Shown: positions 16,737 to 24,283, counted from the first letter of the stretch. The stretch: DNA of 35,139 bases from an uncultured Alphaproteobacteria bacterium (GCA_949297665.1 CASFTO010000036.1:1-35139), one strand, 5' to 3'. Numbers and translations are program-made. The notes: generated by a model not told the origin, from the sequence alone.

Positions 16737-17717
16737 ATGGCTGAAAATAATGAGGAAGAGTTTATACAAAAGGCTTTGTTTGATTTGGATTATCGTAATA
16801 TGCAGGAAAAGCATGCGGAAGAATATGCCGTTGATAGCCAAAAATTTTCCGGTTATGCCAAAGAGGCTGAAAAATATGCTAAAGAGGCGGTGGAACGCAG
16901 AGATGCTTATAATCATAAAACACAGCCTATCAATAGAGTTTCGTTCTTGTTGACGAATATTGAGAAAATGGCGCAGGGGAAAAATGGGGCCGAATATGCA
17001 CAAATTTATGAGACGGCTTCTAAATATTTGGATAATTTGGTTCAAAACGGTATATCCGCTAAAGAGGCTGCTGATATTAAGAAGGGGAAAGAGCCGGAAG
17101 TTGATATTGACGGTTCTAAAAAGTCTTTTTGGGGAAAAGTTAAAAATAAAGTTAAAAACTTTTGGAAACCGAACAATATGAAATTGCAGATGGAAAATCA
17201 AATTAAAGAGTTGAAAACGGCTTTGGCGCAAAATCCTTCTTTGCTTAATGACGTGAAGTATCAGACTAGTGCTACCGAATCTGAATTGCCTTCAACCTTT
17301 AAAGAGCTGGCGGCTAAAAGAGATAGAGTTGCCAGTGATTTACATTCGTCGGCTAGTTATTGGATCGGTGCTCATAACAGACAGGAAAATATTTCAAGGC
17401 AATCTGAGGAAAAGTCTCAGGCTTATGAAAGTAAACTTGCTAAAATCCAAGAGGCTCGCAGTAATGTGGCTAGAGAGATAGCATTGCGTGCTGAGGCGCG
17501 TAAAAGTGCCGGAATTAGTGATACTAAAGCGAATACCGGTGTCGATCGTTTGGCTGATAAGGCGCAAGCTATGGAAGGTATGACACCAGAGCAGAGATTG
17601 GCGTATCGTAAAAGTCAATTGCGCGGTACAGATACCGAAAAAGACAAAACTGTGGTTAAAAGAGAAATTAATGCTCAGGTTATGAATAAAGTGATGGATG
17701 GCAAATTACGCGCTTAA
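16737..17717 (+). CDS. Alanine/lysine-rich coiled-coil protein, function unknown
   Basis: I do not recognise this 326-residue protein. It is highly charged and almost wholly helical. Likely coiled coils lie at about 20-60 (AKEAEKYAKEAVERR) and 215-260, with a short basic tryptophan-containing stretch at about 127-145 (KKSFWGKVKNKVKNFWKP) that could touch a membrane or nucleic acid. There is no signal peptide. GGAGAA upstream and a strong promoter at 16676-16704 support ATG 16737. A terminator follows at once, so it is its own unit. The basic FW-containing segment resembles the amphipathic part of some secreted effectors, but nothing proves export. Confidence 0.6.
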   Translation: MAENNEEEFIQKALFDLDYRNMQEKHAEEYAVDSQKFSGYAKEAEKYAKEAVERRDAYNHKTQPINRVSFLLTNIEKMAQGKNGAEYAQIYETASKYLDNLVQNGISAKEAADIKKGKEPEVDIDGSKKSFWGKVKNKVKNFWKPNNMKLQMENQIKELKTALAQNPSLLNDVKYQTSATESELPSTFKELAAKRDRVASDLHSSASYWIGAHNRQENISRQSEEKSQAYESKLAKIQEARSNVAREIALRAEARKSAGISDTKANTGVDRLADKAQAMEGMTPEQRLAYRKSQLRGTDTEKDKTVVKREINAQVMNKVMDGKLRA

Positions 17718-17735
17718 TATATTCGGTGTTAATTT

Positions 17736-17767
17736 GAAAGGGCCTTTTAATAAGGCTCTCTTTTTTT
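17736..17767 (+). terminator. Intrinsic terminator after the coiled-coil gene
   Basis: AGGGCCTT (17739-17746) pairs with AAGGCTCT (17752-17759) with one G-T pair, followed by a T run. Confidence 0.82.
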
Positions 17768-17828
17768 GTGTCTTGAATAGGTGAGATTTATTTAATTATT
17801 TTTATAGCGGAGGATGAAAAGAAAAAGA

Positions 17829-17881
17829 CAGCCCCCCATGGCTGCTTGTTTCGCGGCGGCAAAAGTGCCTCCGTGCGAAAC
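17829..17881. ncRNA. Possible structured RNA element, two adjacent hairpins
   Basis: CAGCC (17829) pairs with GGCTG (17840-17844). Directly after, GTTTCGC (17848-17854) pairs perfectly with GCGAAAC (17875-17881), enclosing an inner GGCGGC/GCCTCC stem with an AAAAGT loop. No T run follows, so this does not look like a terminator. It is GC-rich against an AT-rich gap and matches no RNA family that I can name. Confidence 0.35.
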
Positions 17882-18044
17882 GGTGTTTTCGTACTTATTT
17901 TATGATTTTTATTGTGGGGGAAAACTGTATCCCTGAATGGTAACTTTGTTATTTTTTATTCGGTATAGTATTACCAACTTTGTTTAATTTTGCGTTACTT
18001 TTGTTTTTTTATTTGGTTGATGTTATATAAAAGTAACATTTTAC

Positions 18045-18124
18045 TATGTTTCTTGCTCCGTCCCATCTTGCTATGCTTCTTGCTCCGTCCCATTTTGCTA
18101 TGCTTCTTGCTACGCATCGGAGCG
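18045..18124. repeat. 27-bp tandem repeat, two full copies and a partial third
   Basis: Units begin TATGYTTCTTGCTCCGTCCC at 18045 and 18072, and the third starts at 18099 and diverges after 13 bases. The first two differ at two positions. Confidence 0.85.
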
Positions 18125-18258
18125 TTACCCAACTTTAAGAGTAACTGGTGGACCGTAGAGGTAACGTCTTGCTTCGTAAAGGGCAAAATTGCCCAACTTC
18201 GCTTCGTCGCGTTACCACAAAGTCCTCCTAGAGTAGGTGGTGGACCGTAGAGGTAACG
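18123..18258. repeat. Two REP-like inverted repeats bounded by CGTTACC and GGTAACG
   Basis: Unit 1 runs 18123-18166 and unit 2 runs 18210-18258. Each starts CGTTACC and ends with the identical 20 bases GGTGGACCGTAGAGGTAACG (18147-18166 and 18239-18258). The ends of each unit are complementary, so each could fold into a hairpin. This looks like a dispersed palindromic repeat family. Confidence 0.7.
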
Positions 18259-18395
18259 CTCCTCTGCTACATCCATGTCAAGGATGCGTTCTACTTTTAA
18301 ACTAACGGTCCGACTTCTATTGCCGCGTTGAGCATATTGCTTTTATCATATTTTTTGTATATTGCAAGCCTTTTTTGCTTATTTGTGAAAAATTA

Positions 18396-18424
18396 TTGAA
18401 AAGTTAACTTTTTGTGTGTATAAC
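18396..18424 (+). promoter_or_regulatory. Probable promoter of the amidohydrolase-like gene
   Basis: TTGAAA 18396-18401, a 17-base spacer and TATAAC 18419-18424 lie 48 bases before the ATG. A second TATAAT at 18433-18438 has no well-placed -35. Confidence 0.5.
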
Positions 18425-18472
18425 TTCTCTCGTATAATGAGTGCAACTATAAATAATTTTAAAAGAGATAAT

Positions 18473-19354
18473 ATGAGCGATAATATAGATTTTAGAGTGG
18501 ATTATAGTAAAATTAATGTCCTGGATGTGTTTAATGGCGATAATATCAAATTTCCACTCGTCTTGTCTATCCCACATTGCGGTACGGTCTTTCCTGATGA
18601 ATTCTTGAAGGCCGTTAGACCCGATGTCCATACTTTACGCAAAAATGAAGATATTTTTGTGTACGATTTGTTGAAACCGGCTATTGATGAGGAGCAAATT
18701 ACAGCCGTTAAACTTAATCTTAATCGCACTTTTATTGATGTGAATCGTGCTAAGGTCGAACTCGACCCGAATATGTTTTTTGATTATCCTCGCGAAGATA
18801 TCGGGCTTAATCAACAACGTTCTCGCTACGGACTCGGTATTATTCATAAAGTTACTGCAGATAGTCAGCCGATTTATGCAGGTAAAATCTCTTATAAAGA
18901 AGCTGAACAACGGATTGAAAATGTTTATGAGCTCTATCATAAAACCCTTAAAAATTTGATTGATAAGGCTATTGCTAAATTCGGTTTCTGCTTGGTCCTT
19001 GATTGCCATTCCATGCCCTCTAAAATCTGCTCCATTATCTCCGAAAGCCCGCGTATCGATTTTTGTTTGGGGAACTTGTTTGAACAAAGCTGTCCCAATA
19101 AAATCAGTTTCTATGTCGAAAATGAACTTGTTAAACGTGAGTACTATGTGTCTAAAAATCGCCCGTATTCCGGCGCGTTTATTACTTTTAATTATTGCGA
19201 ACCGCGTAAGCAATCTTATACGCTTCAACTTGAAATTAACAGGGTAATTTATGCAGATGAAAATACATTAGAAAAAAATGTTCATTTTCAACGCGTTAGC
19301 TATGATCTTGGTAAGGTCGTAACCCAGTTGGCGCATTTTTTGCTGGATTTTTAA
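18473..19354 (+). CDS. N-formylglutamate amidohydrolase (FGase) family protein
   Basis: The 293-residue protein shows the FGase fold signatures in order: LSIPHCGTVFPDEF with H35, the NLNRTFIDVNR segment (about 85), LDCHSMPS with D177 and H179, and RPYSGAFITFNYC leading to LQLEINRVIY. These residues form the zinc and substrate site in N-formylglutamate deformylase of histidine degradation. Nearby genes contain no other hut genes, so the true substrate could be another N-acyl amino acid. AAGAGA upstream supports ATG 18473, excluding a 19-residue upstream extension in the same frame. There is no signal peptide, so it is cytoplasmic. Confidence 0.85.
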   Translation: MSDNIDFRVDYSKINVLDVFNGDNIKFPLVLSIPHCGTVFPDEFLKAVRPDVHTLRKNEDIFVYDLLKPAIDEEQITAVKLNLNRTFIDVNRAKVELDPNMFFDYPREDIGLNQQRSRYGLGIIHKVTADSQPIYAGKISYKEAEQRIENVYELYHKTLKNLIDKAIAKFGFCLVLDCHSMPSKICSIISESPRIDFCLGNLFEQSCPNKISFYVENELVKREYYVSKNRPYSGAFITFNYCEPRKQSYTLQLEINRVIYADENTLEKNVHFQRVSYDLGKVVTQLAHFLLDF

Positions 19355-19527
19355 AAAAATTGTGATATGTATTCCTCTTGTATTTTGTCGGAAAGTTATT
19401 TTTTTCTTCCGGCACTTTGTTAATTTACCCGTGTTTGGGGATAGTCGTTTTTTAACGCTAACCGGGCCGAAAGTTTAAAGACAGGGACGCCCTTTGCCCT
19501 TAAAACGGTATTGAGGATTTTTATATC

Positions 19528-20172
19528 GTGCTAAAAAGCATCTTATTCCTGTTGGTTTTGATTAGTTTCATTACCACACCAACCAGAGCTTATGAAGCAT
19601 ATAATTTTTCCACAGCAGATTTAATGAAAGAACAGCAAGAGCTTGAAGCGGCAAGAAAGCAACAACCGCAGGTTTTTGAGCTTTGTCAGATTGCTGTTGA
19701 TAAGGCGGAAAAAAATTATCAGATTAAATCTAATCTTTTGCAAACTATCGCTTCTGTTGAAAGCGGTCGTTGGAATGCTCAGGCTGGTAAACGTGTCGCT
19801 TGGCCATGGACCGTGCATGCTAATGGTAAAGGCAGATATTATAAGTCTAAGGCTGAGGCGGTTGCCGCTGTTAAAAATTTGCAACAAAAGGGGATTACCA
19901 ATATTGATGTTGGCTGCATGCAGATAAATCTTAAATATCATGGTAAGGCTTTTGCTAATCTTGATGAAGCTTTTGATCCTGAAAAAAATGTTGCATACAG
20001 TGCGAAGTTCTTGCGTAAACTTTATAAAAGAAATAAGCAAAACTGGACAAAGACAGCGATGCATTACCATTCTCGTAATTTGAGAAGAGGTACTAATTAT
20101 AAAAATCGTTTGGAAAAACATTATGCACAATATGTGCGGGATGACGGTGATAACGTCACACTTTTTAATTAA
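19528..20172 (+). CDS. Exported lytic transglycosylase (SLT domain)
   Basis: The 214-residue protein starts with a hydrophobic signal peptide, with cleavage likely after TRA at 21. A helical lead is followed by the transglycosylase domain with catalytic glutamate E78 in IASVESGRWN, the GCMQINLKYHGKAF segment at about 129-142, and a late HYHSRN. It should cleave the glycan strands of peptidoglycan to 1,6-anhydro products in the periplasm. The protein is short for the family and has no extra domains, which resembles the small SLTs that go with secretion systems, although no such genes are nearby. The start is GTG 19528 with GAGGA 10 bases upstream. Confidence 0.88.
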   Translation: MLKSILFLLVLISFITTPTRAYEAYNFSTADLMKEQQELEAARKQQPQVFELCQIAVDKAEKNYQIKSNLLQTIASVESGRWNAQAGKRVAWPWTVHANGKGRYYKSKAEAVAAVKNLQQKGITNIDVGCMQINLKYHGKAFANLDEAFDPEKNVAYSAKFLRKLYKRNKQNWTKTAMHYHSRNLRRGTNYKNRLEKHYAQYVRDDGDNVTLFN

Positions 20173-20193
20173 ACCAGATAAATGTTGATCATT

Positions 20194-20229
20194 AAAAAAC
20201 TCTCTTCCGTGGCGGAGGAGAGTTTTTTG
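20194..20229. terminator. Bidirectional terminator between convergent genes
   Basis: ACTCTCTTCCG (20199-20209) pairs with CGGAGGAGAGT (20213-20223) with one wobble, flanked by A6 and T6. It serves the transglycosylase gene and the minus-strand gene that follows. Confidence 0.88.
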
Positions 20230-20253
20230 GTAGAATTTTGTTTGCTTTATGCT

Positions 20254-20718
20254 TTAGATGCCTTCGAGTGGATGATGACTTGGCGGAACGCTTTCCTCCT
20301 TATCGGGGAGGTTATTTTCTAAGATGATGTCAAAGATTTTGACGCATAACTTGTGCTTGTTGGCACGAAGTAAAGCTAACCTAAAGTCATTTGCCGCATA
20401 CCACATGCAACACTTGGTTACATCTTCAATGGTTTTGTCATCGTAGAGCGATATGATTTTATCTATATGCTCAGGTTGGCGAAGACGGTATTTTTGCGCA
20501 TATTGCAATAATAAGTTTTTGTTGCCGCGTTCTATCAATGCCATTAAGGACGGGGCTTTTAGTTCGTCGTAGTTGACGATGAGGCGATGTTGGATGTATG
20601 CTTCAACTTCGCTTGTTGTTCCATATTTCATTAATATGGTTTCCGCTTCTGTGTCGATTTTATCGCGTGAAGCACGGGCAGCGTTTAATAGAGCTGCTTC
20701 TCTTGCGGTCATTTTCAT
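20254..20718 (-). CDS. Short helical protein, possible distant solenoid family member
   Basis: I do not recognise this 154-residue soluble protein. It is helical, with repeat-like units such as TSEVEAYIQHRLIVNYDELK, LMALIERGNKNLLLQYAQKY and DDKTIEDVTKCC. Their pattern of a short helix with a xVxxYxxxx core recalls the units in the solenoid genes, but identity is low. It has no signal peptide. On its strand the promoter is probably TTGACA (20791-20786), 17 bases, CACAAT (20768-20763). The ATG at 20718 has no Shine-Dalgarno but is preceded by AACTATTAA, which is shared with two other orphan minus genes. It is divergent from lepB. Confidence 0.6.
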   Translation of the reverse strand: MKMTAREAALLNAARASRDKIDTEAETILMKYGTTSEVEAYIQHRLIVNYDELKAPSLMALIERGNKNLLLQYAQKYRLRQPEHIDKIISLYDDKTIEDVTKCCMWYAANDFRLALLRANKHKLCVKIFDIILENNLPDKEESVPPSHHPLEGI

Positions 20719-20905
20719 AATGGATAGTTTTAATAGTTTGACAATAATTGTTTTATATGCCGATTGTGCGGAAAGAAATTATGGTTGTCAATGCTTTTTG
20801 AGGGGGAAAATCTCTTTTTATAGTTTGGAATTTTTGCTTGCATTTATTATTTTTAGTGCTTATTCTGGTTTGAGTTTGGGAAATATGCAGAGATTTGAGA
20901 TGATT

Positions 20906-21652
20906 ATGGAAAATATCGAAGAGAAGAAAAAAGAAGAGTCTTGGGGGGAAACTTTCAGAACGGTTATTTATGCTATCATTATTGCCGGTTGTATTCGTAC
21001 GTTCTTGTTTGAACCGTTTAAAATTCCGTCGGGGTCTATGTATCCTACTCTCGAAATCGGTGACTTCTTGTTTGTTTCTAAATATACTTACGGATATTCT
21101 CGCTACTCGTTTCCTTTCGGAAAACCCGCGTTTGAGGGCAGAATTTGGCAGGATTTGCCCGAACGTGGCGATGTGGTGGTTTTTAAATATCCGGGGGATA
21201 ATAAAACCGATTATATCAAACGTGTTATCGGGCTGCCGGGCGATACCGTGCAGATGAAAAACGGACGCTTGTTTATTAATGGCGAAATGACACAAAGACA
21301 AGAGGTCAGTAAATATGTTATTGATGAATATACTATTTTGCCTATGACTTATACAGAATATGTCGAAACTCTTCCTAACGGACGGCAACATCGGATTTTA
21401 GAGGCTTCCGATGATAAATCTACCGATAATACCGTCGAATTTAAAGTCCCGGAAAATCATTATTTTATGATGGGCGATAATCGTGATAATTCTAACGACT
21501 CTCGTAAAGATGTCGGTTTTGTTCCTCTTGATAATATTGAGGGGAAAGCCAGATTCTTGTTCTATTCTCATGATGATTCCGTGGTCTGGTATAATCCGAT
21601 TAGCTGGATTATGGCTATTCGCTGGAATAGATTGTTTAATACAATTAAGTAA
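20906..21652 (+). CDS. lepB: Signal peptidase I
   Basis: The 248-residue protein has one N-terminal membrane helix (about 17-30). All conserved boxes are present: PSGSMYPTL with nucleophile S44, DYIKRVIGLPGD with general base K105, and the late MMGDNRDNSNDSR. It cleaves signal peptides of exported proteins on the periplasmic face of the inner membrane. The length and single-helix layout fit alphaproteobacterial LepB. ATG 20906 is a cautious choice; ATG 20885 and ATG 20900 are in frame and none has a strong Shine-Dalgarno. lepB is commonly followed by rnc and era, but here a 2.7-kb block separates them. Confidence 0.93.
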   Translation: MENIEEKKKEESWGETFRTVIYAIIIAGCIRTFLFEPFKIPSGSMYPTLEIGDFLFVSKYTYGYSRYSFPFGKPAFEGRIWQDLPERGDVVVFKYPGDNKTDYIKRVIGLPGDTVQMKNGRLFINGEMTQRQEVSKYVIDEYTILPMTYTEYVETLPNGRQHRILEASDDKSTDNTVEFKVPENHYFMMGDNRDNSNDSRKDVGFVPLDNIEGKARFLFYSHDDSVVWYNPISWIMAIRWNRLFNTIK

Positions 21653-21673
21653 TTGGTTGATGCTGATTAGAGT

Positions 21674-21709
21674 AAAAGGCGTTGCGTCGGTTGGTGCGGC
21701 GCCTTTTTT
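21674..21709 (+). terminator. Intrinsic terminator after lepB
   Basis: AAAAGGCGTTGC pairs with GCGGCGCCTTTT (two G-T pairs) followed by a T run. This closes lepB as a separate transcript from rnc-era. Confidence 0.75.
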
Positions 21710-21725
21710 ATTGTTTGAACTTTTG

Positions 21726-22087
21726 TTGAGAAAATGTAAAAAATACGGTATATTTTGGGCAAAATAAAATTATTGTAGATTAAAAATTATGGAAAAGAAT
21801 CTTATTTTGTTACAAGTCAACGTTCTGAGAGCGGTTTTTCAGAGATGATACAAAAAAATTTTCTTTTCTGATAGATTTTGTTCTCGGACGTTAGACTATA
21901 TTGCAGAAAAAGCTATCTGTAAAAAAAAAAGCAGACAAGAAAAATTTGCCAAAATTAAAAAGGCAGCGATGTGGTATGGTAAAGTTGCGAGTTTTTTTGT
22001 TTATCTTTTTTCATAGGTAATGCGGTAAATGCAATACTTGTGACTTAAAAAAAGACTTTTTCTTTATAGGGAGAGTCTTTTTTTGTA
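21726..22087 (+). pseudogene. Decayed copy of the MANTILKQVN solenoid cassette
   Basis: The 5' part of the family module is intact: TTGAGA 21726-21731, 17 bases, TATATT 21749-21754, a variant dyad TTTTGGGCAAAA (21753-21764), and the AAATTATTGTA leader. The ATG at 21789 opens MEKNLILLQVNVLRAVFQR and hits TGA at 21846-21848; this aligns with MANTILKQVNDIGAVLG of the intact genes. The rest of the coding region is gone and the 200 bases after it are A/T-rich with no long frame. A hairpin with AAAGACT/AGTCTTT arms and a T run (22050-22085) stands where a family terminator would be. The most economical reading is internal deletion and decay of a former family gene. Confidence 0.75.
22050..22085 (+). 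terminator. Hairpin terminator at the end of the decayed cassette
   Basis: AAAGACTTTTTC pairs with GGGAGAGTCTTT with wobbles, followed by T7. It has the same layout as the terminators of the intact family genes but a different stem base (GACT rather than GGCT). Confidence 0.7.
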
Positions 22088-22094
22088 ATATTGC

Positions 22095-22133
22095 TTGACA
22101 AAAAGTTGGTCCTGGTGTATGGTTTTGGCAAAA
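22095..22133 (+). promoter_or_regulatory. Promoter and TTTTGGCAAAA dyad of solenoid gene C
   Basis: TTGACA 22095-22100, 17 bases, TATGGT 22118-22123, with the dyad TTTTGGCAAAA at 22123-22133. Position and spacing match genes A and B. Confidence 0.7.
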
Positions 22134-22164
22134 TTAAATTATTATAACCCTTAATTTTTTTGTT

Positions 22165-23202
22165 ATGGCTAATACTATTTTGAAACAAGTTAACGTAATC
22201 GGCGAAAAACTTGGTTATCCTTTTTATGTGTATGCCGACGGTTCTTACGGGAAAGATGAAGTTGCTGAAGACGGTCGTACTAAGGCTGTTATTAAAGTAA
22301 AGAGCAAATTTCCGGTTAAGTCCTTAAATTCGAATGTCGTCATTGCGGTATCCGCCAAAAAAAAAGAGTTGTTTGCGTGTTTTTCTGAAATCGGAAGGGC
22401 TATCGGATATCCGTTTTATGTGTATTCCGATGGATCGTGCGGTACAACTTTGCAGTCGAAAATCGGGAACCTGCCTTTTTTTATGATGGTGTATGGTAGC
22501 GTTGCAGGGGGGAAACCCTCTCCTAAAGTGGAAAAAATTCTGGCTAAGTTTCAAGCGGCCGCCCTGCCGAATGAAGTGGTAGGTATCGCTAAATCTCAAC
22601 CTACATGCTATGATTTGGAGTGTTTGGAAGATGTGCGGCGCAAATTGAAACTTAATGAAGAATTGACTACTCCGGAAATGCGCGTTTTGGTCAAATTCGC
22701 TACTGAACGAGAAGTTTCGGATTATGTGGAACATCATTGCTTATATTCCACTTTGTTAGCGGATTATTGTTCGGATGAGGTTGTGCTTAAATATGTCAGA
22801 CTTCGTTTGCTTTCGGTTACTAATTTGCTGAAGATGATTAGAATTGGACGATTGCAGTTAATTGAAAAAATTCAAGAGGTGTGCTCTTTTAATACTTTTA
22901 ATTCTCAGCATTCCTATTTTAAGAATATCGAAATGCTTATTCAACAACGGAAACAGAAACTCTTGAAAACACAAATTCGCAAGTATGACGCTTGGTTTGA
23001 AAATCAGGAGGTCTTGCTGGTTAAAACGGCCGATGAAGAGATGATTACTTATTATCTTAACTATCATCCGTTTAAAAAGCCGGCACAAAAAGCTCTTATT
23101 GAGCTCGGTTATCCGAATCTTATTCAACTGTATCAGGAACGATATGGGTTTGATGCGGAGTATTATCGGTTGGCGCATTTGAAACGGTTGTTGTTTTTCT
23201 AA
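22165..23202 (+). CDS. Solenoid family protein C: duplicated GYPFYVY domain with divergent helical C-terminus
   Basis: The 345-residue protein keeps the family N-terminus MANTILKQVN and both G[YF]PFYVY copies (about 18-30 as GYPFYVYADGSYG and 79-91 as GYPFYVYSDGSCG). After about residue 120 it departs from genes A and B. The C-terminal 220 residues are helical with only degenerate repeat units (for example SDEVVLKYVRLRLLS and DEEMITYYLNYHPFKKPAQK), and the EKCSDD cysteine motif is absent. It therefore shows a conserved front and a variable back. The ATG is unambiguous and lacks a Shine-Dalgarno. There is no signal peptide. It has its own promoter and a family-type terminator at 23238. It lies between lepB and rnc. 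Confidence 0.82.
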   Translation: MANTILKQVNVIGEKLGYPFYVYADGSYGKDEVAEDGRTKAVIKVKSKFPVKSLNSNVVIAVSAKKKELFACFSEIGRAIGYPFYVYSDGSCGTTLQSKIGNLPFFMMVYGSVAGGKPSPKVEKILAKFQAAALPNEVVGIAKSQPTCYDLECLEDVRRKLKLNEELTTPEMRVLVKFATEREVSDYVEHHCLYSTLLADYCSDEVVLKYVRLRLLSVTNLLKMIRIGRLQLIEKIQEVCSFNTFNSQHSYFKNIEMLIQQRKQKLLKTQIRKYDAWFENQEVLLVKTADEEMITYYLNYHPFKKPAQKALIELGYPNLIQLYQERYGFDAEYYRLAHLKRLLFF

Positions 23203-23237
23203 ACGAGTAGTCGTGTGAGCAACAATTTGGGGTAATT

Positions 23238-23273
23238 AAAAAAAGGCTTTCTCTTTGCGAGAGAGCCTTTTTT
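23238..23273. terminator. GGCTTTCTCT-type terminator, usable from both strands
   Basis: AAAAAAGGCTTTCTCT pairs with AGAGAGCCTTTTTT around TTGCG. The A run and T run make it work for gene C and for the minus-strand gene ending at 23291. Confidence 0.88.
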
Positions 23274-23290
23274 GTTGTGGAAATTTGAGC

Positions 23291-24052
23291 TTATTGAGCG
23301 TTCTTAATTTCCTTTTTGATGCGAGCGCGTGTGCGCCAATGTTTGAAAAGACCTGATTTTTGGGCTTCAATGGCTTTGAAGAAATCTTTCCATGTGAGAT
23401 TGCCGCATTCAATCTCTTGCTTGAACCACTTTTTGTGTTTCTGCCACTGAGCAGGTTGTGCAAAGTGGCGGAACAGTTCGTCCCAGGTCGCATAGCTTAT
23501 TACCCAGCTTAATGCAGCTTCATACAGCGCCTTGCCGTTGGGTTTGAAAGTTGCCGTGCCGAACATGTAATCATCTGCAACTTCTCCTTCCGGCGTTAAG
23601 TGCTTCAATATGCCAAACGCGATAGCCAGCGCGTGATTGAGCAACTTCTCGTGTTTGAGGCACACCGGCAGAGTTTGCATGATAAATGCGTACTCAGCTT
23701 CTCCCATTAACCCAGGTTCACCGCCTAAGCAGTAATTTTGTGAGGCGTATTCACGGTAGGCTTCTGGGAGAGCCTTGAATGTTGGAGTAGTGTCATCTTC
23801 ATGCAGAACCGCACCGTTGCTGATGCGCTGCATGGCGATTTCTAACATGATTTCTCCTAAGTAGTTGTCTGTTCGGCACACCGTATCGGCATAGTGTGCT
23901 AAGAACTTCATATACTCAGGATAAATCCTGTTTCTGTATTCAGCCCTTCCTGCCAAACGAGGCAAGATTACATTGTTTACGACTTCTGTCCATGGCTTTG
24001 ATGACAGGTTTTTAACTCCGGTTTCTTTTTCTAGATAAGCAAAAATTTCCAT
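23291..24052 (-). CDS. Orphan protein of unknown function
   Basis: I do not recognise this 253-residue protein. It is soluble, helical and rich in aromatic residues and tyrosine (for example YPEYMKFLAHYADTV, EAYREYASQNYCLGG and WQKHKKWFKQEI). It ends in a very basic tail (KHWRTRARIKKEIKNAQ). No signal peptide or transmembrane helix is visible. To the eye its codons use more G and C in third positions than its neighbours, which would fit foreign origin; a codon-usage test would be needed. The ATG has no Shine-Dalgarno, but AACTATTAA lies 15 bases upstream as in two other orphan genes. It sits between lepB and rnc together with the solenoid cassettes. Confidence 0.6.
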   Translation of the reverse strand: MEIFAYLEKETGVKNLSSKPWTEVVNNVILPRLAGRAEYRNRIYPEYMKFLAHYADTVCRTDNYLGEIMLEIAMQRISNGAVLHEDDTTPTFKALPEAYREYASQNYCLGGEPGLMGEAEYAFIMQTLPVCLKHEKLLNHALAIAFGILKHLTPEGEVADDYMFGTATFKPNGKALYEAALSWVISYATWDELFRHFAQPAQWQKHKKWFKQEIECGNLTWKDFFKAIEAQKSGLFKHWRTRARIKKEIKNAQ

Positions 24053-24254
24053 AATTATAAAATAAATTAATAGTTAATAAATATAGTTTGTCACTTCTTA
24101 GTGTAACACAATTTATAGGGATTGCAATAGTTTTTTGTCTAAAATGTGCGCGGTACGGAGGGGGATAGTAGTGTAGCGGGGTGAGGGATAACAGTGTAGC
24201 GGAGAGGCTTTATAACTAGGCTTGAGGTGTGGCGATAAAGGGGTAAAAAATTGC

Positions 24255-24283
24255 TTGCATTTCCGTAGATTTTAGCGTATTTT
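24255..24283 (+). promoter_or_regulatory. Probable promoter of rnc-era
   Basis: TTGCAT 24255-24260, 17 bases and TATTTT 24278-24283 lie 39 bases before the rnc start. The lepB terminator and the inserted genes make a local promoter necessary. Confidence 0.5.

Larger units (their letters stand above)
17718..18472. other. 755-bp gene-free stretch with repeats and hairpins
   Basis: It holds the terminator at 17736, the stem-loops at 17829-17881, a 27-bp tandem repeat at 18045-18124, two CGTTACC...GGTAACG inverted repeats at 18123-18258, and the promoter of the amidohydrolase-like gene. The open frames across 17990-18276 on both strands follow the repeats and lack start signals, so I do not call a gene. 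Confidence 0.7.

Noticed and set aside
17990..18276. Overlapping open frames on both strands
   Set aside because: They follow the 27-bp repeats and palindromes, give low-complexity residues, and have no ribosome binding site.
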